Positions 53,249 through 64,000 of a DNA stretch of 64,000 nt are shown one piece after another. A program made the position numbers and the translations under genes. Position 1 is the first letter of the stretch, and each line of letters begins with the position of its first letter. The DNA comes from Cyathus striatus (lineage: Eukaryota; Basidiomycota; Agaricomycetes; Agaricales; Nidulariaceae), in assembly GCA_025738555.1 (NCBI GenBank), contig JAOVFP010000010.1, forward strand, positions 3,348,001 to 3,412,000, in the 5' to 3' direction. Under the pieces are notes generated by a model that ran no database searches, was not told the origin of the DNA, and was given only the letters and a program-made list of their open reading frames with translations.

Positions 53249-54985
53249 TTACCCCCCTTTTAAAGGTCATGTCCTCATGATATTTTGATTATTTCTTCAA
53301 GTTGTTAGAGTTAATAATAATTGAGTATTTGTATAAGGGCAATTGAGAGATAATGAGCAATTATAAAAATGAGTGCAATAGAGGTAAAAATGATAATAAA
53401 GTAAAGGATAATAATGATTTCATCAAAGTACATGGTTAGGAATGATTATTCATTTGAGAGTTCATTTTATTTGAATATATATGTGATTTTTCCATGTGAT
53501 GATACCTTCAGATGATTTGATCCAGTCTTTAAATTTGAAATTAAGCATTTTAATAACTTCTTTATTTCAATTCTTTCTGAATTTCCTAATTTGTTTCATT
53601 ATGTCTTCATCTTCATCATGTACTTTGTATGTTTGTCTGAAATGTTCTAGTTTTAGAAGAATAATGTCTTCATTATCACATTCTTCTTGTTTGTATCCAG
53701 CTCTTCAGGATAATAAATTTGCTTTTGTCATATAATGAAATTCTGATAGTTCAGTGTGCTATCAAAGCATGTGATAAGAATGCAATTGATCTTCATTTTC
53801 CATCATTCTGTTCTTGAGAAAGAATTGCTTTGTTAGCAAAATCTGATAAATCAGCTTTTACTTTATATTTTCCATCATCATTAGGCATTGCTAGAATAGG
53901 GGCTGATATGATTTTGTTCCATTCATTTTTTCCTGTTAATTCATAAAGAGGTTTTGCAATTTTAGCAAATTCTTGAATAAATTGTCAGTAGAAATTTATG
54001 AATTCTAAGAATTGTTGAAGTTCTCTTTTATTATTTGGAACCAGCCACTTTACAATGACTTTTACTTTTTTAGAGTTCATTCATACAGAGTTTTTTAAAA
54101 TGATTAATCCCAAATATTCTACTTCTGCCTTTTCAAAGAAATATTTTTCTGATTTAAAATATAATTCATGTTCTTTCAAGATTTCTGTGAATATAAGAAT
54201 ATTATCCATATATATAATTTGTTTTTTTATTTATTTATATTTTAAAAATATTATTTATTATGATTTGGAATATAGCAGATGAATTAGTAAGGCCAAAAAA
54301 ACATGACTAAAAATTCAAATAATTCTCAATTGGTTTTTTAAAGACATCATATTGTTTATTGTTTTCTTTAATTCTGACATTATTGTATCCTCATCTGATA
54401 TCTAATTTGATAAAATATTGTGCTTTTTTAAGTTTATCTACTAATTCTTGAATCAACAGTAATGGATATCTATTTTTAACTGTTATTTAATTTAATTTTT
54501 GATAATCCTGAATTGGTCTAAAAGATTCATCTTTCTTTTTAATAAAAAAGAACAGTGATGCTCATGATAATTTTGAAGGTCAAATGCATTCTGAATTTAG
54601 ATTTATCAAGAAATTCATCAAGCTATTTTTGTTCATCTAAGCTTAATGAATAGATTTGTAGTTTATCAAATGATTTTTTTGTAAAAACTTTTTTGAATTC
54701 ATAATAATACATTGGTACTGTTTTCTTCCAATGTTTCTTAAATCTCTGTTAATTCTGTACTTCAGCAATTTTAGAAGCAGTTGTTTGGAAAGCTCATAAT
54801 TTGATTTGTTCAAAAATGTTTATTGCAATAATTTGATTATCAGCTTCTAAATTAATTTGTTCATCTAGATTTGATTCTTCCTTTTCAGGATTCATAGTGT
54901 TAATTATTGGAGTACATTCTATTGGGCAACATGTGAATTTGATTGATTCTTCCTTCCAATCTATTTCTGGATTGTGAATTTGTGT
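53249..54985 (-). pseudogene. Truncated second chromovirus copy: RNase H start, RT, protease end
   Basis: The minus strand reads PILAMPNDDGKYKVKADLSD and FANKAILSQEQNDGK (RNase H start, absent from the first copy), INFY...FIQEFAKIAKPLYELT, and an RT box YMDNILIFTEI where the second catalytic Asp is Asn. The copy ends in the protease region (HNPEIDW) at about 54985, where the TGTGACA element begins. Heavily AT-shifted. No second LTR in the window. Confidence 0.82.
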
Positions 54986-54990
54986 TGAGT

Positions 54991-55566
54991 GTGACACCAT
55001 GTGCTGAGTGTGATGTATCACACTTAATACACAGTGTTGCACTTAATACACACATGTTGTAAAAGTGTGACATGTTGGAAAATGTTGGAAAAAGCATGAC
55101 ATGCATGACAAATGTGGGAATTTTGTAACATGTTGAAAGAGCATGACATATTGGAAAATGTTGGGGTAAAAGTGTGACATGTGTGACAAGCGTGGGGAAA
55201 ATGTGACATGTGTGGGAAAAATTATGACATATTGGAAAAAGTGTGGCAAATGTGATGACTATGATATGTGACACTTTTCCAACATGTCACAATTTTTCCC
55301 ACATTTTCCAATGTCATACTTTAACATATGTATGACAAGTTTGATGACTGTAGGAAACATGTTACAATTGTGACAATAGAGTCTAGGTACAGCTTAGACA
55401 CTCAGCATGCAGTGTCACACTCATCATTTGATAAACATTGTCACACTCTAGCATCACACTCAGTACACAGTGTCACACTCATCATTTGATAAATATTGTC
55501 ACACTCTGATATCACACTCTGGCATATCACACTTAGCACAGTGTCACCCTCAGCATGTGGTGTCAC
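54991..55566. mobile_element. TGTGACA-rich inverted-repeat element
   Basis: GTGACACCATGTGCTGAGTG (54991-55013 region) is matched by the inverted end 55544-55566 with 20 of 23 bases. The inside is a degenerate array of GTGACATG, GGAAAATGTTGG and TGTCACACTC words that itself turns from TGTGACA to TGTCACA orientation at about 55265. It cuts the chromovirus copy. No coding content. Confidence 0.65.
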
Positions 55567-55609
55567 AAGTGAACTTCATCTGATTTCATGGAGTAGTGTA
55601 ATGACCTCC

Positions 55610-56235
55610 AATTTTTCATGTGAATTTCACTATATGTTCTTATATTTTGGTTTTTAAATTAAGTTATTGCAAAATTTGATCTTTTATGCACTTAACTTAT
55701 CAATATTGCTGTCAAATATTTTATACAAGTTATGAGGACTTAAATATATTAGAAACACTTCAATATCTACTTTTTCTTAATTTATTCATAAATACTCTAA
55801 ATGTCATCTGAAAATGTACTTATTCATTTAGTCATTTAGTTTTTAATAAGTAACAAGCATTTCATTGATACAAATTCAATCCAAACAAATAATTAGGCAT
55901 AGATTAGACAAGAAAGAACCAAGTATTTTCTCAAGCTAAACCCTAGTCAGATGAACCTCAGTATTGACTGAATTTAATCTGTCAATCATCACATATGCTT
56001 TTTTCTTTTCTCATAATAATTTCATAACTGACTTATTTTTATTGGTGATACTTAGTATGTTACTGTTCTTTTATAAACCATATTACATGTACTTCAATTC
56101 AGCTCTTCTATTATAAGAACTTCTGACATGTATGCACCTTCTTTTCCTCTAGAAATTATCACTGTGGGTTCTAAAAACCTTAGTTTCATTTTTTGATTAT
56201 GTGAAGATTCTATTACAGAATTTTTACAAGTAAGA
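55610..56235. repeat. Diverged copy of 43.6-46.1 kb
   Basis: Segments match 43640-44000, 44630-45090 and 45960-46070 in the same order and direction, with the material between them deleted. The last part is the integrase C-terminus (minus strand). Confidence 0.8.
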
Positions 56236-57636
56236 CATATCTAGTTTGATATCCCACACCATCTTGAATTTATTTACTAGTTCTGCAGCCTCATGTACAC
56301 TGTCTTGTATAAACCATATAATAATGCCAATTCTAATATATTCTATCTTCATAGTGTGTTGATGTGATGGGTTCTGCCTCAGGACAGCCAGGCTTCAATG
56401 CATGAGAAGTAGCTGGATCCATGGGAGTATCAGGATTTTTTTTGGACTTGACAAAGAATGTGAGTTGGGAAGACATCTGTCTATCCCTTCAGGATCCTAG
56501 TGAAGTTGTGAAAGAAATTTAGAGTGAGGGGTAACAAACTCAAATTGAAAGAATGTAGATACAAGTATTTAAGTAGAATTACTTGAGGACTATGTGTGAA
56601 TATAAAAATGAAATAAAGTGTGTTTTATGCAAGCAAATTACTTGCTCTACAGGTGTTGTTAGAATTATGGTTGGGATTTGGATCTGATTAGCTGGAAGCC
56701 TGTGGTAGTTTGTTAGTTCCTCCTTTTGCTCTCCCCTCTATTTCCTCTCTATCTGATTTGGATGATTTGGAGTTGGCATTGATATGTTTGTCTCCCACCA
56801 CATAGTCCACACACTTCAATGCCCATCTCTCTTAATGCCCACATCGTCAATGTCAAAGCCACTTTGATGTTCACCTCACCCACTGCCACCCACCCTCAAG
56901 ACAATCACCATGTTGCCCAGCTCTCAGAACCTGGCATCTCAATGTCACAGGCATCATGTGTTGTGTCTCCCCTCCCACCTACCTCAACTTCACTACTCTG
57001 TGTCATTGACACCACAATGCCCCTCACTTTAAGTATGTGAAGCTCATTAATGCAGCATCAGATCAAAATGAGCCAAAATTAAGCTCAGTCAAGTGAATTC
57101 AAGAAAGTCATTCTGGCAGGAAAGTTACTACTATCAATAGAGTTATATACTATTCTCCTAACAGCTCTTACTCTTTAAATAAAATTCCAATACATCTCAA
57201 GAATAATGAAATTGTGGACCAATACTTCATTGGATCAATTTTGAGTGACTGGGGGAAAACTCCTGTTCAATGGAAAGCTTGCCTAGAATGGCTTGTTTTT
57301 CTACCATTTGACCCCATGCTTGAAGGTCCAATCCAGAGTAGTGGAAGTCTGAATTAAATATATTTATTAGTATATAATTTCATGTGCAAAGCAGTAGAAA
57401 TTACAGTTTGAGCACCAAAAGTGGTGAAAGTCTGTATTGCATTTCAGAAATAATTCTTTCAAAGTGAATACCAACTTACAGTTTGAGCATCCATGATAGA
57501 AGTCTGAATTAAATATATTTATTAGTATATGATTTTATGTACAGAGCAGAAGAACTTACAGCTTGAGTAGTAGACATCTTGATATAGAGCAGTAAGTGTG
57601 ATGAGAGAGTTGACTTAGTGAAAATTGAGCTATAGA
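56236..57636. other. Unassigned stretch with short direct repeats
   Basis: Weak minus-strand coding traces at 56240-56350 (IRIGIIIWFIQDSVHEAAEL) and plus-strand ones at 57180-57355 (IVDQYFIGSILSDWGKTPVQ). GAAGTCTGAATTAAATATAT recurs at about 57343 and 57506. Families not recognised. Confidence 0.3.
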
Positions 57637-57644
57637 GGTAGGAG

Positions 57645-60600
57645 TAGGGTCTAACACGGATACATCCAGACCATATTCGGATATTAAAAATGGTTATATG
57701 TATAATTCAGATCAGTTATGAATAAATCTGTGGGTATCTGCTGTATCTGTAATTATTCGCATTAATTACTTGGCACAAGCTTAATTCATTAATTAAAGTT
57801 CCCAATTGACTAATGACTTATATTTTGAAGTAATAATCTGCTATTCAATAATAAATAATGAAGGATTGCATAAGTAACTTGTAAATACATATAGAATTAC
57901 ACTAATTTACACTTCATGTTCTTTTAAACTTTGGGATACCTATGATGATCCACTCATTACTTTCTCAATTACCTGAGTTGCTGAATCAAAGCCTGGAAAC
58001 AAAGGGGTTTTAGCCCATAAGCCTAAAGCCATTTGGGCTTTAAAAGTTTGTGAACTCATGTTGTGCTGCAAGTGATTAATCTGTAAACGGCCTGATGAGA
58101 AAGCTTGTTCACAATCAACAGAAGATACTACAACTCAATTAAAATTTTAATTACTAAAATAATGGCATTTGACTTACTGAGAGCTGAACAGAAGTCCAAG
58201 CCCATACATGAAACATATGGCTGGCCACTGAATACTCTGAGTATTGTTCCAATACTTCATATATCCACCTATATTCACAATAAAAAAGGTAAGAACCAAG
58301 GGGTCTGTAAGATATTCTTCAATGCTATCAATAACTGATAATAGCTCAATACCCAGAAGTGAATATTTCAAAAGTTGGATCTTTTATCAAAGTCAAATCA
58401 AAGTTAGCACAATAAATATTTATGAATGTTTAAATACCTGTGGTGTTTCTGACTCTATCTCTTCCCCTTCTCCATCTGGTGCATATTTCTTTTTCCAACA
58501 ATCAATAACAGCTGTTTTGATATCTCTAATTTCACTTGGCTTGTGTCCATTATCTTTAAACCATTTCAATTTATGATCTGGGCATATAACTGCAGATAAA
58601 TATAATCAGAAGATAGCAAATATAATAACTGACAAAAACATATACCAATTGCAATCAAGTAAACATCACAATCATTTGTAAATATTGAGTATTTTTCCAG
58701 AACAAGAAGAGCTGCCTGTCCTGCAACATGAATAACATCTGCAGCACCTGTATCCTGTTTGACAATTTCTAGTGACTGCTGAATACGTTCTAGTTCAGGC
58801 AAGGCATCTACTATCAAAGGAACCTCTTCTGTGGAGAATAGTTTTGTAAATGTTTGAAATAGCTATTGCAAACTAATCAGAATAATATTTAAGATGAACT
58901 TTCAACATACCAATAGAACTTCTTCAACTTCACATGCAAGTTCCCACTGCCTCTCTGATAATTGAAATTGCTGCAACTTATTAATGGAATTTCCAGTTAG
59001 TTGTTCAATCACAGGCTGAAAAAATATATGTGAAGATAAACAAGCAAGGTCTGAATTCCAGCAGGTTGGAACACATTGATCAAGAGTTCTTGAAGTACCA
59101 CTGAGGTCTTTATCATATTTTACAAGCATGTCAAACTTCTCTTTTACTATTGTTGCATTATGAACCCGGCGAGCCAATCTTGCTACCTATGAAAAAGTCA
59201 GAAAGCAGCTATTTATAATTATAAATGAATATACCTGAGGAAAAATTCCCAATGCAATTTGACATTCAACTTTGTCAATTTGAATACCTTCACTTTCCAT
59301 CATCTGAATAGCCTTCTCCTAGAGAGTTTTAACAACCACATTGTCATGTGTCTCCTTACCATCGGTGATGTTGCTCATCCTCAAGAGCAACATCACCAGA
59401 TGCATCAGCCTCTTCTATAGCAGCCTCTTCATCATCCAACCTTTCATCATCTTGATTGATTATAATTTCAGTTTCTATGGCAATATTTGAAGTTGCCTCT
59501 CCATGTCTTCAATTTGATCTGACTGTATTTGCTGCTATTTGGATAGCTTTCTTCTTTATTGGCTGTCTGAAGAAGAAAGCTATGAAACTCTAAACATTGT
59601 ATCAGTTAAAATATTTATTTCTGAAATATAATCCACCTACCTTTGCAACTAAATTGATAATATGAGCAAAGCATCTAGTTTGGGATGACATTCCTTCAAA
59701 TTCTGGAAGATAATCAGGTAGACTATGAGCTAGACCATCACAGTTAGCTGCATTATCCATGCAGAGCACATGAATTTTAAGGCCAAAGTGCTTTATACAA
59801 TCAGCCAGAACCTCTGCAAGGTATTGACCACTATGGCTTTTGGTAAGTCTAATTGTTGACCATCAGTATATGATAATATAATGTTTGAAAGTTGCTTACC
59901 AAATAAACTCCAATACAGCATGATGAATGACTCCATCCACTTACTAAATAACAACTACACCAAGATAAGAAATGATGATTGATGCAGTCCATCCGTCCAA
60001 AGCAATATGAACTGAAATTCCTAATTTCTGTTAATTATGAGTATGATTAATTTTAATTCATATGAGATTTAATTCCTACCAAAAAGTACTCCTTAACATG
60101 CTTTGAAAACTCAATGTATAAAGCATGTATGTCACAGCTAATTGTAATAGGAAGTGAAATTTTAGTACCAGGACATAACATTTCCACTTCCTTCTGATAT
60201 TCTTCATCCAAAACAAAGTTGAATGGATGATGGTGCTTAGCACATTGAAGAGCAATGAGTGCATGATGGGCTGCTTCAGAATACTGTAAGGAAGGAGTGA
60301 TAGCAGACTTTGAAGATGTAGTGAGCTGTGGGCCACTGAAGTGTGCATCACAAATATTCATATATTTGCATAAATTGCTTGTGCCATCTGCTGTATTCAG
60401 TCATTCACATGTATGTGCAGGATGTTCTTCTGGAGTCCTGGTTTTGCATCTAAATACAAGGTTTATAACACCTGGTTGGCCATTTGCTCTTGGTCTGCAC
60501 TGGATAGATACATTGTAGTGATCATATGCATTAGACTGCCAGGTAGCACATGTGCCTTCTAATTTAATTTTTGGTAATTTTGTGGATTATTTAGGCAGGC

Positions 60601-61133
60601 TGTAACTCACCTAGAATATCTTCATCTGACATATCTCATATCTCAGCATCACTTTTTTTTGATGGCTTAACTGCATTCTTCTGTTGTCTGCTTTTGATAG
60701 GAGAAATAATAACTGGAGCAGTAATAACACCAGATATGTCTTCTGGAGTTGGTGCACGAAACATGTTTCTCTCAGAGACAGCAGCAACATCAATACCTGG
60801 TACTGCTGGTTGGGTAGTTGGTGCTTTGGCAGAGTGACCCTTCCCGCGTGTACCCTTAGGTGGCATGATATAAAAGTGCAGAGTAGGAATGAAAATGATA
60901 GGGAGTTGATCTCAGGGTCTCGAAGCACTTCAGATTCTAAAAATACATCTTTGATGACATGCCAGGTCACTAGTTAGCTGAGTTTAAAAATTACTTCTAA
61001 ATTTATGTATGTATAATTACGGATATGGCAGGATCCGCAGATAATACCATACTTTATCCAAACAGATATATATCTGTACGGTAAACCGGATATGGTTATA
61101 TAACTGATTTTTGGCTAACCATGTTAGTCCCTA
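57645..61133 (-). mobile_element. Complete hAT transposon
   Basis: The left end TAGGGTCTAACACGG and right end (inverted) TAGGGACTAACATGG are short hAT-type inverted repeats. The 8-bp target duplication GGTAGGAG is at 57637-57644 and 61134-61141. Length 3,489 bp. It encodes a transposase on the minus strand. Confidence 0.95.
57940..60866 (-). pseudogene. hAT transposase, multi-exon
   Basis: Start ATG at 60866 (MPPKGTRGKGHSAKAPTTQP) opens a basic N-terminal exon; next comes a BED-like zinc finger region (CRPRANGQPGVINLVFRCKT, PEEHPAHTCE), a helical part (SEAAHHALIALQCAKHHHPF), the catalytic region (KLGISVHIALDGWTA, IHVLCMDNAANCDGLAHSLP, TRCFAHIINLVAKSF), then VPTCWNSDLACLSSH, a middle block (LPELERIQQSLEIVKQD), and the C-terminal dimerisation domain (YLTDPLVLTFFIVNIGGYMK, CEQAFSSGRLQINHLQ), ending at TAG 57940-57942. 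Introns of about 40-60 nt are likely between blocks. A few stops (after HTCE, in VVVI, near 59340) make this copy probably dead, though it is among the better preserved ones. Confidence 0.85.
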
Positions 61134-61141
61134 GGTAGGAG

Positions 61142-61589
61142 TATATATAGCTTCTTGATACTATTGTTTTATTGTCTCATAAATTAATTACCACTGCCTT
61201 GTCTCATTAATTAATCACCACTGTTTTGCCTCATGTCTTATTATTCTATTGTCTCCCTCTGACTCTGTTGTCAAAAGAGTGTACTTATCAATTGATGCAT
61301 CTGGTGTGTGTGCTGGTGGAAATTGTGTAGGAGATGGATTGTGAGACCTCTCAGGAGTGATAGACTTGCTTGGTAATGGTGTACTGTGATTGCTAGCTGC
61401 TGGAGTAGATGCTTTGGATCCTCTTGAGGCATCTCTGTCTCATGTTCCACATCTAGGTCTATTATGATGACACTCCATCAAATTTCAATACTACTAATAC
61501 TACTAATTAGATGATGAGACATTTAGTTACCTTAGGAGAGTCATAGTTACTCCTGCTGTTTACCTGTGCTTGGTTGAATTTCTTCACTA
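61142..61589. other. Flank of the hAT element, nothing recognised
   Basis: AT-rich with ATTAATTACCACTG repeats at about 61188 and 61212. No gene assigned. Confidence 0.4.
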
Positions 61590-61820
61590 CTATACTTCAA
61601 TACTAATACTTGTACTTTGCTTTATTACTAGTACTATTACTATACTTTACTAGTATACTATACTAATGAAGTGGCTGACCATACTAAGTACTAGTGTTAC
61701 TACTATACCTCAATACTAATACTTGTAGTCTGCTTTATTAGTATACTATACTAATGAAGTGACTGACCATACTAAGTACTAGTGTTATTACTATACACTT
61801 CAATACTTTGCTGTAACTAT
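61590..61820. repeat. 88-bp tandem repeat rich in ACTAGTA/TATACTA
   Basis: GAAGTGGCTGACCATACTAA and its copy start at 61668 and 61756; flanking TACTAGTATACTATACTA words extend the array. Confidence 0.8.
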
Positions 61821-62400
61821 CTGTACTTTAGAACTCTGAAAACACTGCATCCTGTCTGATCTGCACAGTTAACCAGAGTGCCACTGTGGAGGAAGTAGAT
61901 GGTATACTGGTGTAACCCAGTATTATACTTATAATTAAACTTACTTCATTTCTTTTATCATTTATCTTTAATTACCTATTTCTATGTACTCTAACTTTAT
62001 ATCTACTCATTTCTATCTGCTTACTTTGGTTTTACAATGCACTGTGCAAACAGTGCACTTAGATTTCTATATTTTCATTCTGTGTGTGGACTTAGAGACA
62101 TGGTACAGCACTACCAAATATTGGGAAGCTGGTGCCAAACAACACATGATGTGCATATGTGCTGTTGCATCTTGCCTATGCTACAATGCATTCTGCTTAC
62201 TCCTTACTTCTCATATTACTCCTCTGCTTTTACCTTTTCTCTTGTTCTTTAAGCTTCTGGTATGTGCCCACAAGGCCTTTCTGGATGACACTCAGACCTT
62301 CTTGGCACAATGTGCCCCTCAGACAATGCAATATGCTAGGGCTTAGAGTTGTAAACCCACTCAAGACCTCTCTTTCTCATCAAGATGCTCATTTGGTCTT
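61821..62400. other. Short frames upstream of the last Gypsy element
   Basis: No convincing gene. Overlapping frames at 61984-62434 change phase and may include the degraded RT N-terminus. Confidence 0.3.
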
Positions 62401-64000
62401 CAAGACCGGTGTTTCAAACACTGAGGCACAATGACCAGGTCTTTACACTCACCATGCTATGTTTTTACTGGTGGAAGGATAAAGGGACTTGGGTTGAGGC
62501 CTCGGTGTTGAGCAGCCAGAGTATGCTTGAGCCTTCATGGATGACACTAGAAGAGGTTCATGTATGAGTATTGTGTTACCCTAGACTGTGTACTGGCATG
62601 TTTTATTGCTGCAGGCATTATGAGATCAGGTCTCAAAACTGTTCTAGCTACCCCTACCCTCAAGATTGTTGGTACCTTGGTGTCTCTTCAAGGTTGGTAT
62701 CTTGAGCTAGGCCTTATCACTAAAGTCCTCAACTGGCTGGCACCATGTAAAAGTTTTACTAAAGTATGTGGATTCCTTGAAACAGCAAGTTGTGGTTGCA
62801 AATGGATCCACAAATTCACTGTCATTGCTAAGCCATTATCTTCCTTATTACGAGGAACCCATGATACCTTTATCTTTACAGATGACGCACTTGAGGCTAT
62901 GAACCAAATCAAGGCTCCTATTACCTCCCCTCCCATGCTCATTGCCATTGACTATTAACAAACTAAGTCCATTACCCAAGGTCCTAGAACCTCTGATGAA
63001 GGCTTAGTTATTGTAGCTGTCAATAGTGCTGCCCTTGTTGGTGTGGGCTGAGTGGTTTATCAAATACACAAAGGAGAACAGAAGCCTGCTATCTTTGGCT
63101 CCTGCACCTACACTGATGCCCAAACACATTATTCTCAACCAAAAGTGGAAGCACGTGCCATTTTTCGAGCCTTCCATAACTTACACATCGTATATGGGGT
63201 ATTCACTTCTGGCTTGAACACAACACTAAGTTTCTAAAAGAAATGTTTATTAATCCTGATTTACCCAATGCACCTATTACAAGGTGGCTTTCTTACCTTA
63301 AGCTATTCAACTTTGAAATGGTTCATGTTAGTGCAGATAAGCACAAAGCCCCTGACAGCTTGTCTTGGTATCCAAAGGCTGATGAGGATTCAGAACCTGA
63401 AGACTTGGATGAATATTTGGACAAGATAATTGAGTCCATGCTGATGGAGCAAATATTCCAAGTGCATCCATGCACCCTCAATCATAACCAATCAACCATT
63501 CAATTTATTCAAGATCTTGACCTTGATAAGGAGTTTACCCTATCATCTTCCCAGATGCAGTCATTCCTTTCTCTTGCTATGGAAATGCAGCACTTCAAAT
63601 GGTTCTTCAAAAATAGGCCTTACCTTAACCTCGCTCCCCCTGTGGATTATACCATGAACACTCCTCCTTACTGTTAATTCCTCTCCTTCATAGAAGACAC
63701 CATACTCCAAGATGACCTCCTTGGATCGGACATTCCTATTGAAGTCCACACTTGCAATATTCAAACTTATTCATTGTTAGAACAACCAACTTCTCATCTT
63801 CAATGTTCACTCCTTTGCTGCCAACCTCCAGACTCTTACACTGGTACCAAGTTCTTCAAGAGACATACACATATGGATGCTACAGACCACAACTGTCTAT
63901 TAGGCAATGAGGAAGTAGCTCTCCCTTTTGTGTAATACATCTACTGCTACAAGACAGCACCCCTATTTGGTGAGTCGGTCCATCATCCTTTGCTTCAACA
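62400..64000 (+). pseudogene. Ty3/Gypsy RT end and RNase H, continues beyond window
   Basis: RT end and connection: MRSGLKTVLATPTLKIVGTL, GLITKVLNWLAPCKSFTKVC, FLETASCGCKWIHKFTVIAK, PLSSLLRGTHDTFIFTDDAL. RNase H: VGVG*VVYQIHKGEQKPAIF, TDAQTHYSQPKVEARAIFRA. The tail MFINPDLPNAPITRWLSYLK, LFNFEMVHVSADKHKAPDSL is typical for the RNase H end of this group. A possible RT active site reads AFMDDTRRG near 62540 and is upstream in a poor context. Stops at 62956, 63048 and 63235 and shifts break it. It is related in plan to the pol at 45887-49460. Confidence 0.82.

Overview
The window looks like a transposon graveyard from a basidiomycete fungus, most likely an Agaricomycete with a repeat-swollen genome. 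The evidence is a set of KDZ transposase proteins with cysteine clusters, Plavaka, PIF/Harbinger and hAT transposases, several Ty3/Gypsy lineages, GT-AG introns of about 47-59 nt, and strong AT richness with CpG loss by C-to-T / G-to-A transitions. No rRNA operon, CRISPR array or bacterial-type operon was seen. Species is not identifiable from sequence reading alone.

Layout. 1-735: TGTGACA-type and 44-45 bp minisatellites. 1238-2781: an eight-exon WD40-type gene with a predicted C-terminal membrane anchor, broken only by one in-frame TAG. 3243-10261: a Plavaka-type transposase gene whose catalytic middle is missing and which is split by a complete 5,154-bp chromovirus (3517-8670; 373-bp LTRs, GGGGG target duplication). 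The chromovirus shows signs of Tf1-like self-priming. A 679-bp inverted-repeat MITE follows (10271-10949). 10950-14425: leader and gag of another Gypsy element. 15143-15272: a perfect 49-bp-arm hairpin. About 15590-23750: a large KDZ transposon with a transposase (minus strand, one nonsense codon), a four-exon accessory gene and several minisatellites, bounded by CTCACTG-rich ends. 23820-25560: a PIF/Harbinger element with a Myb-like gene and a DDE transposase. 25900-27000: small KDZ and Gypsy pieces, one a chimera. 27564-27719: a second long hairpin. 29678-31932: a 2.25-kb foldback element with 57-bp arrays in both arms and a 19-bp satellite in its core. 33040-34310: a Plavaka-like C-terminal tail joined to a Gypsy gag-protease piece. 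35640-37400: decayed Gypsy pol. 37440-38660: G-rich minisatellite. 38951-41090: KDZ fragments of two types. 42480-45740: unidentified decayed coding region with internal duplications. 45887-52900: two Gypsy fragments joined head to head; the right one carries a 218-bp LTR-like insertion that contains a 73-nt tRNA-like sequence. 52901-54990: truncated second chromovirus copy. 54991-55566: TGTGACA-rich inverted-repeat element. 55610-56235: diverged copy of 43.6-46.1 kb. 57645-61133: complete hAT element with an 8-bp target duplication. 62400-64000: Gypsy RT/RNase H running off the window.

Almost all genes serve element mobility: gag/protease/RT/integrase for retroelements, DDE- or KDZ-type transposases for DNA elements. 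The WD40 gene is the only good candidate for a host gene. The most interesting signals are the tRNA-bearing mini-LTR, the 11-nt self-priming pair in the chromovirus, the rRNA sarcin-ricin-like 16-mer in its leader, the accessory gene of the KDZ element, and inverted-repeat elements that carry TGTGACA satellites.
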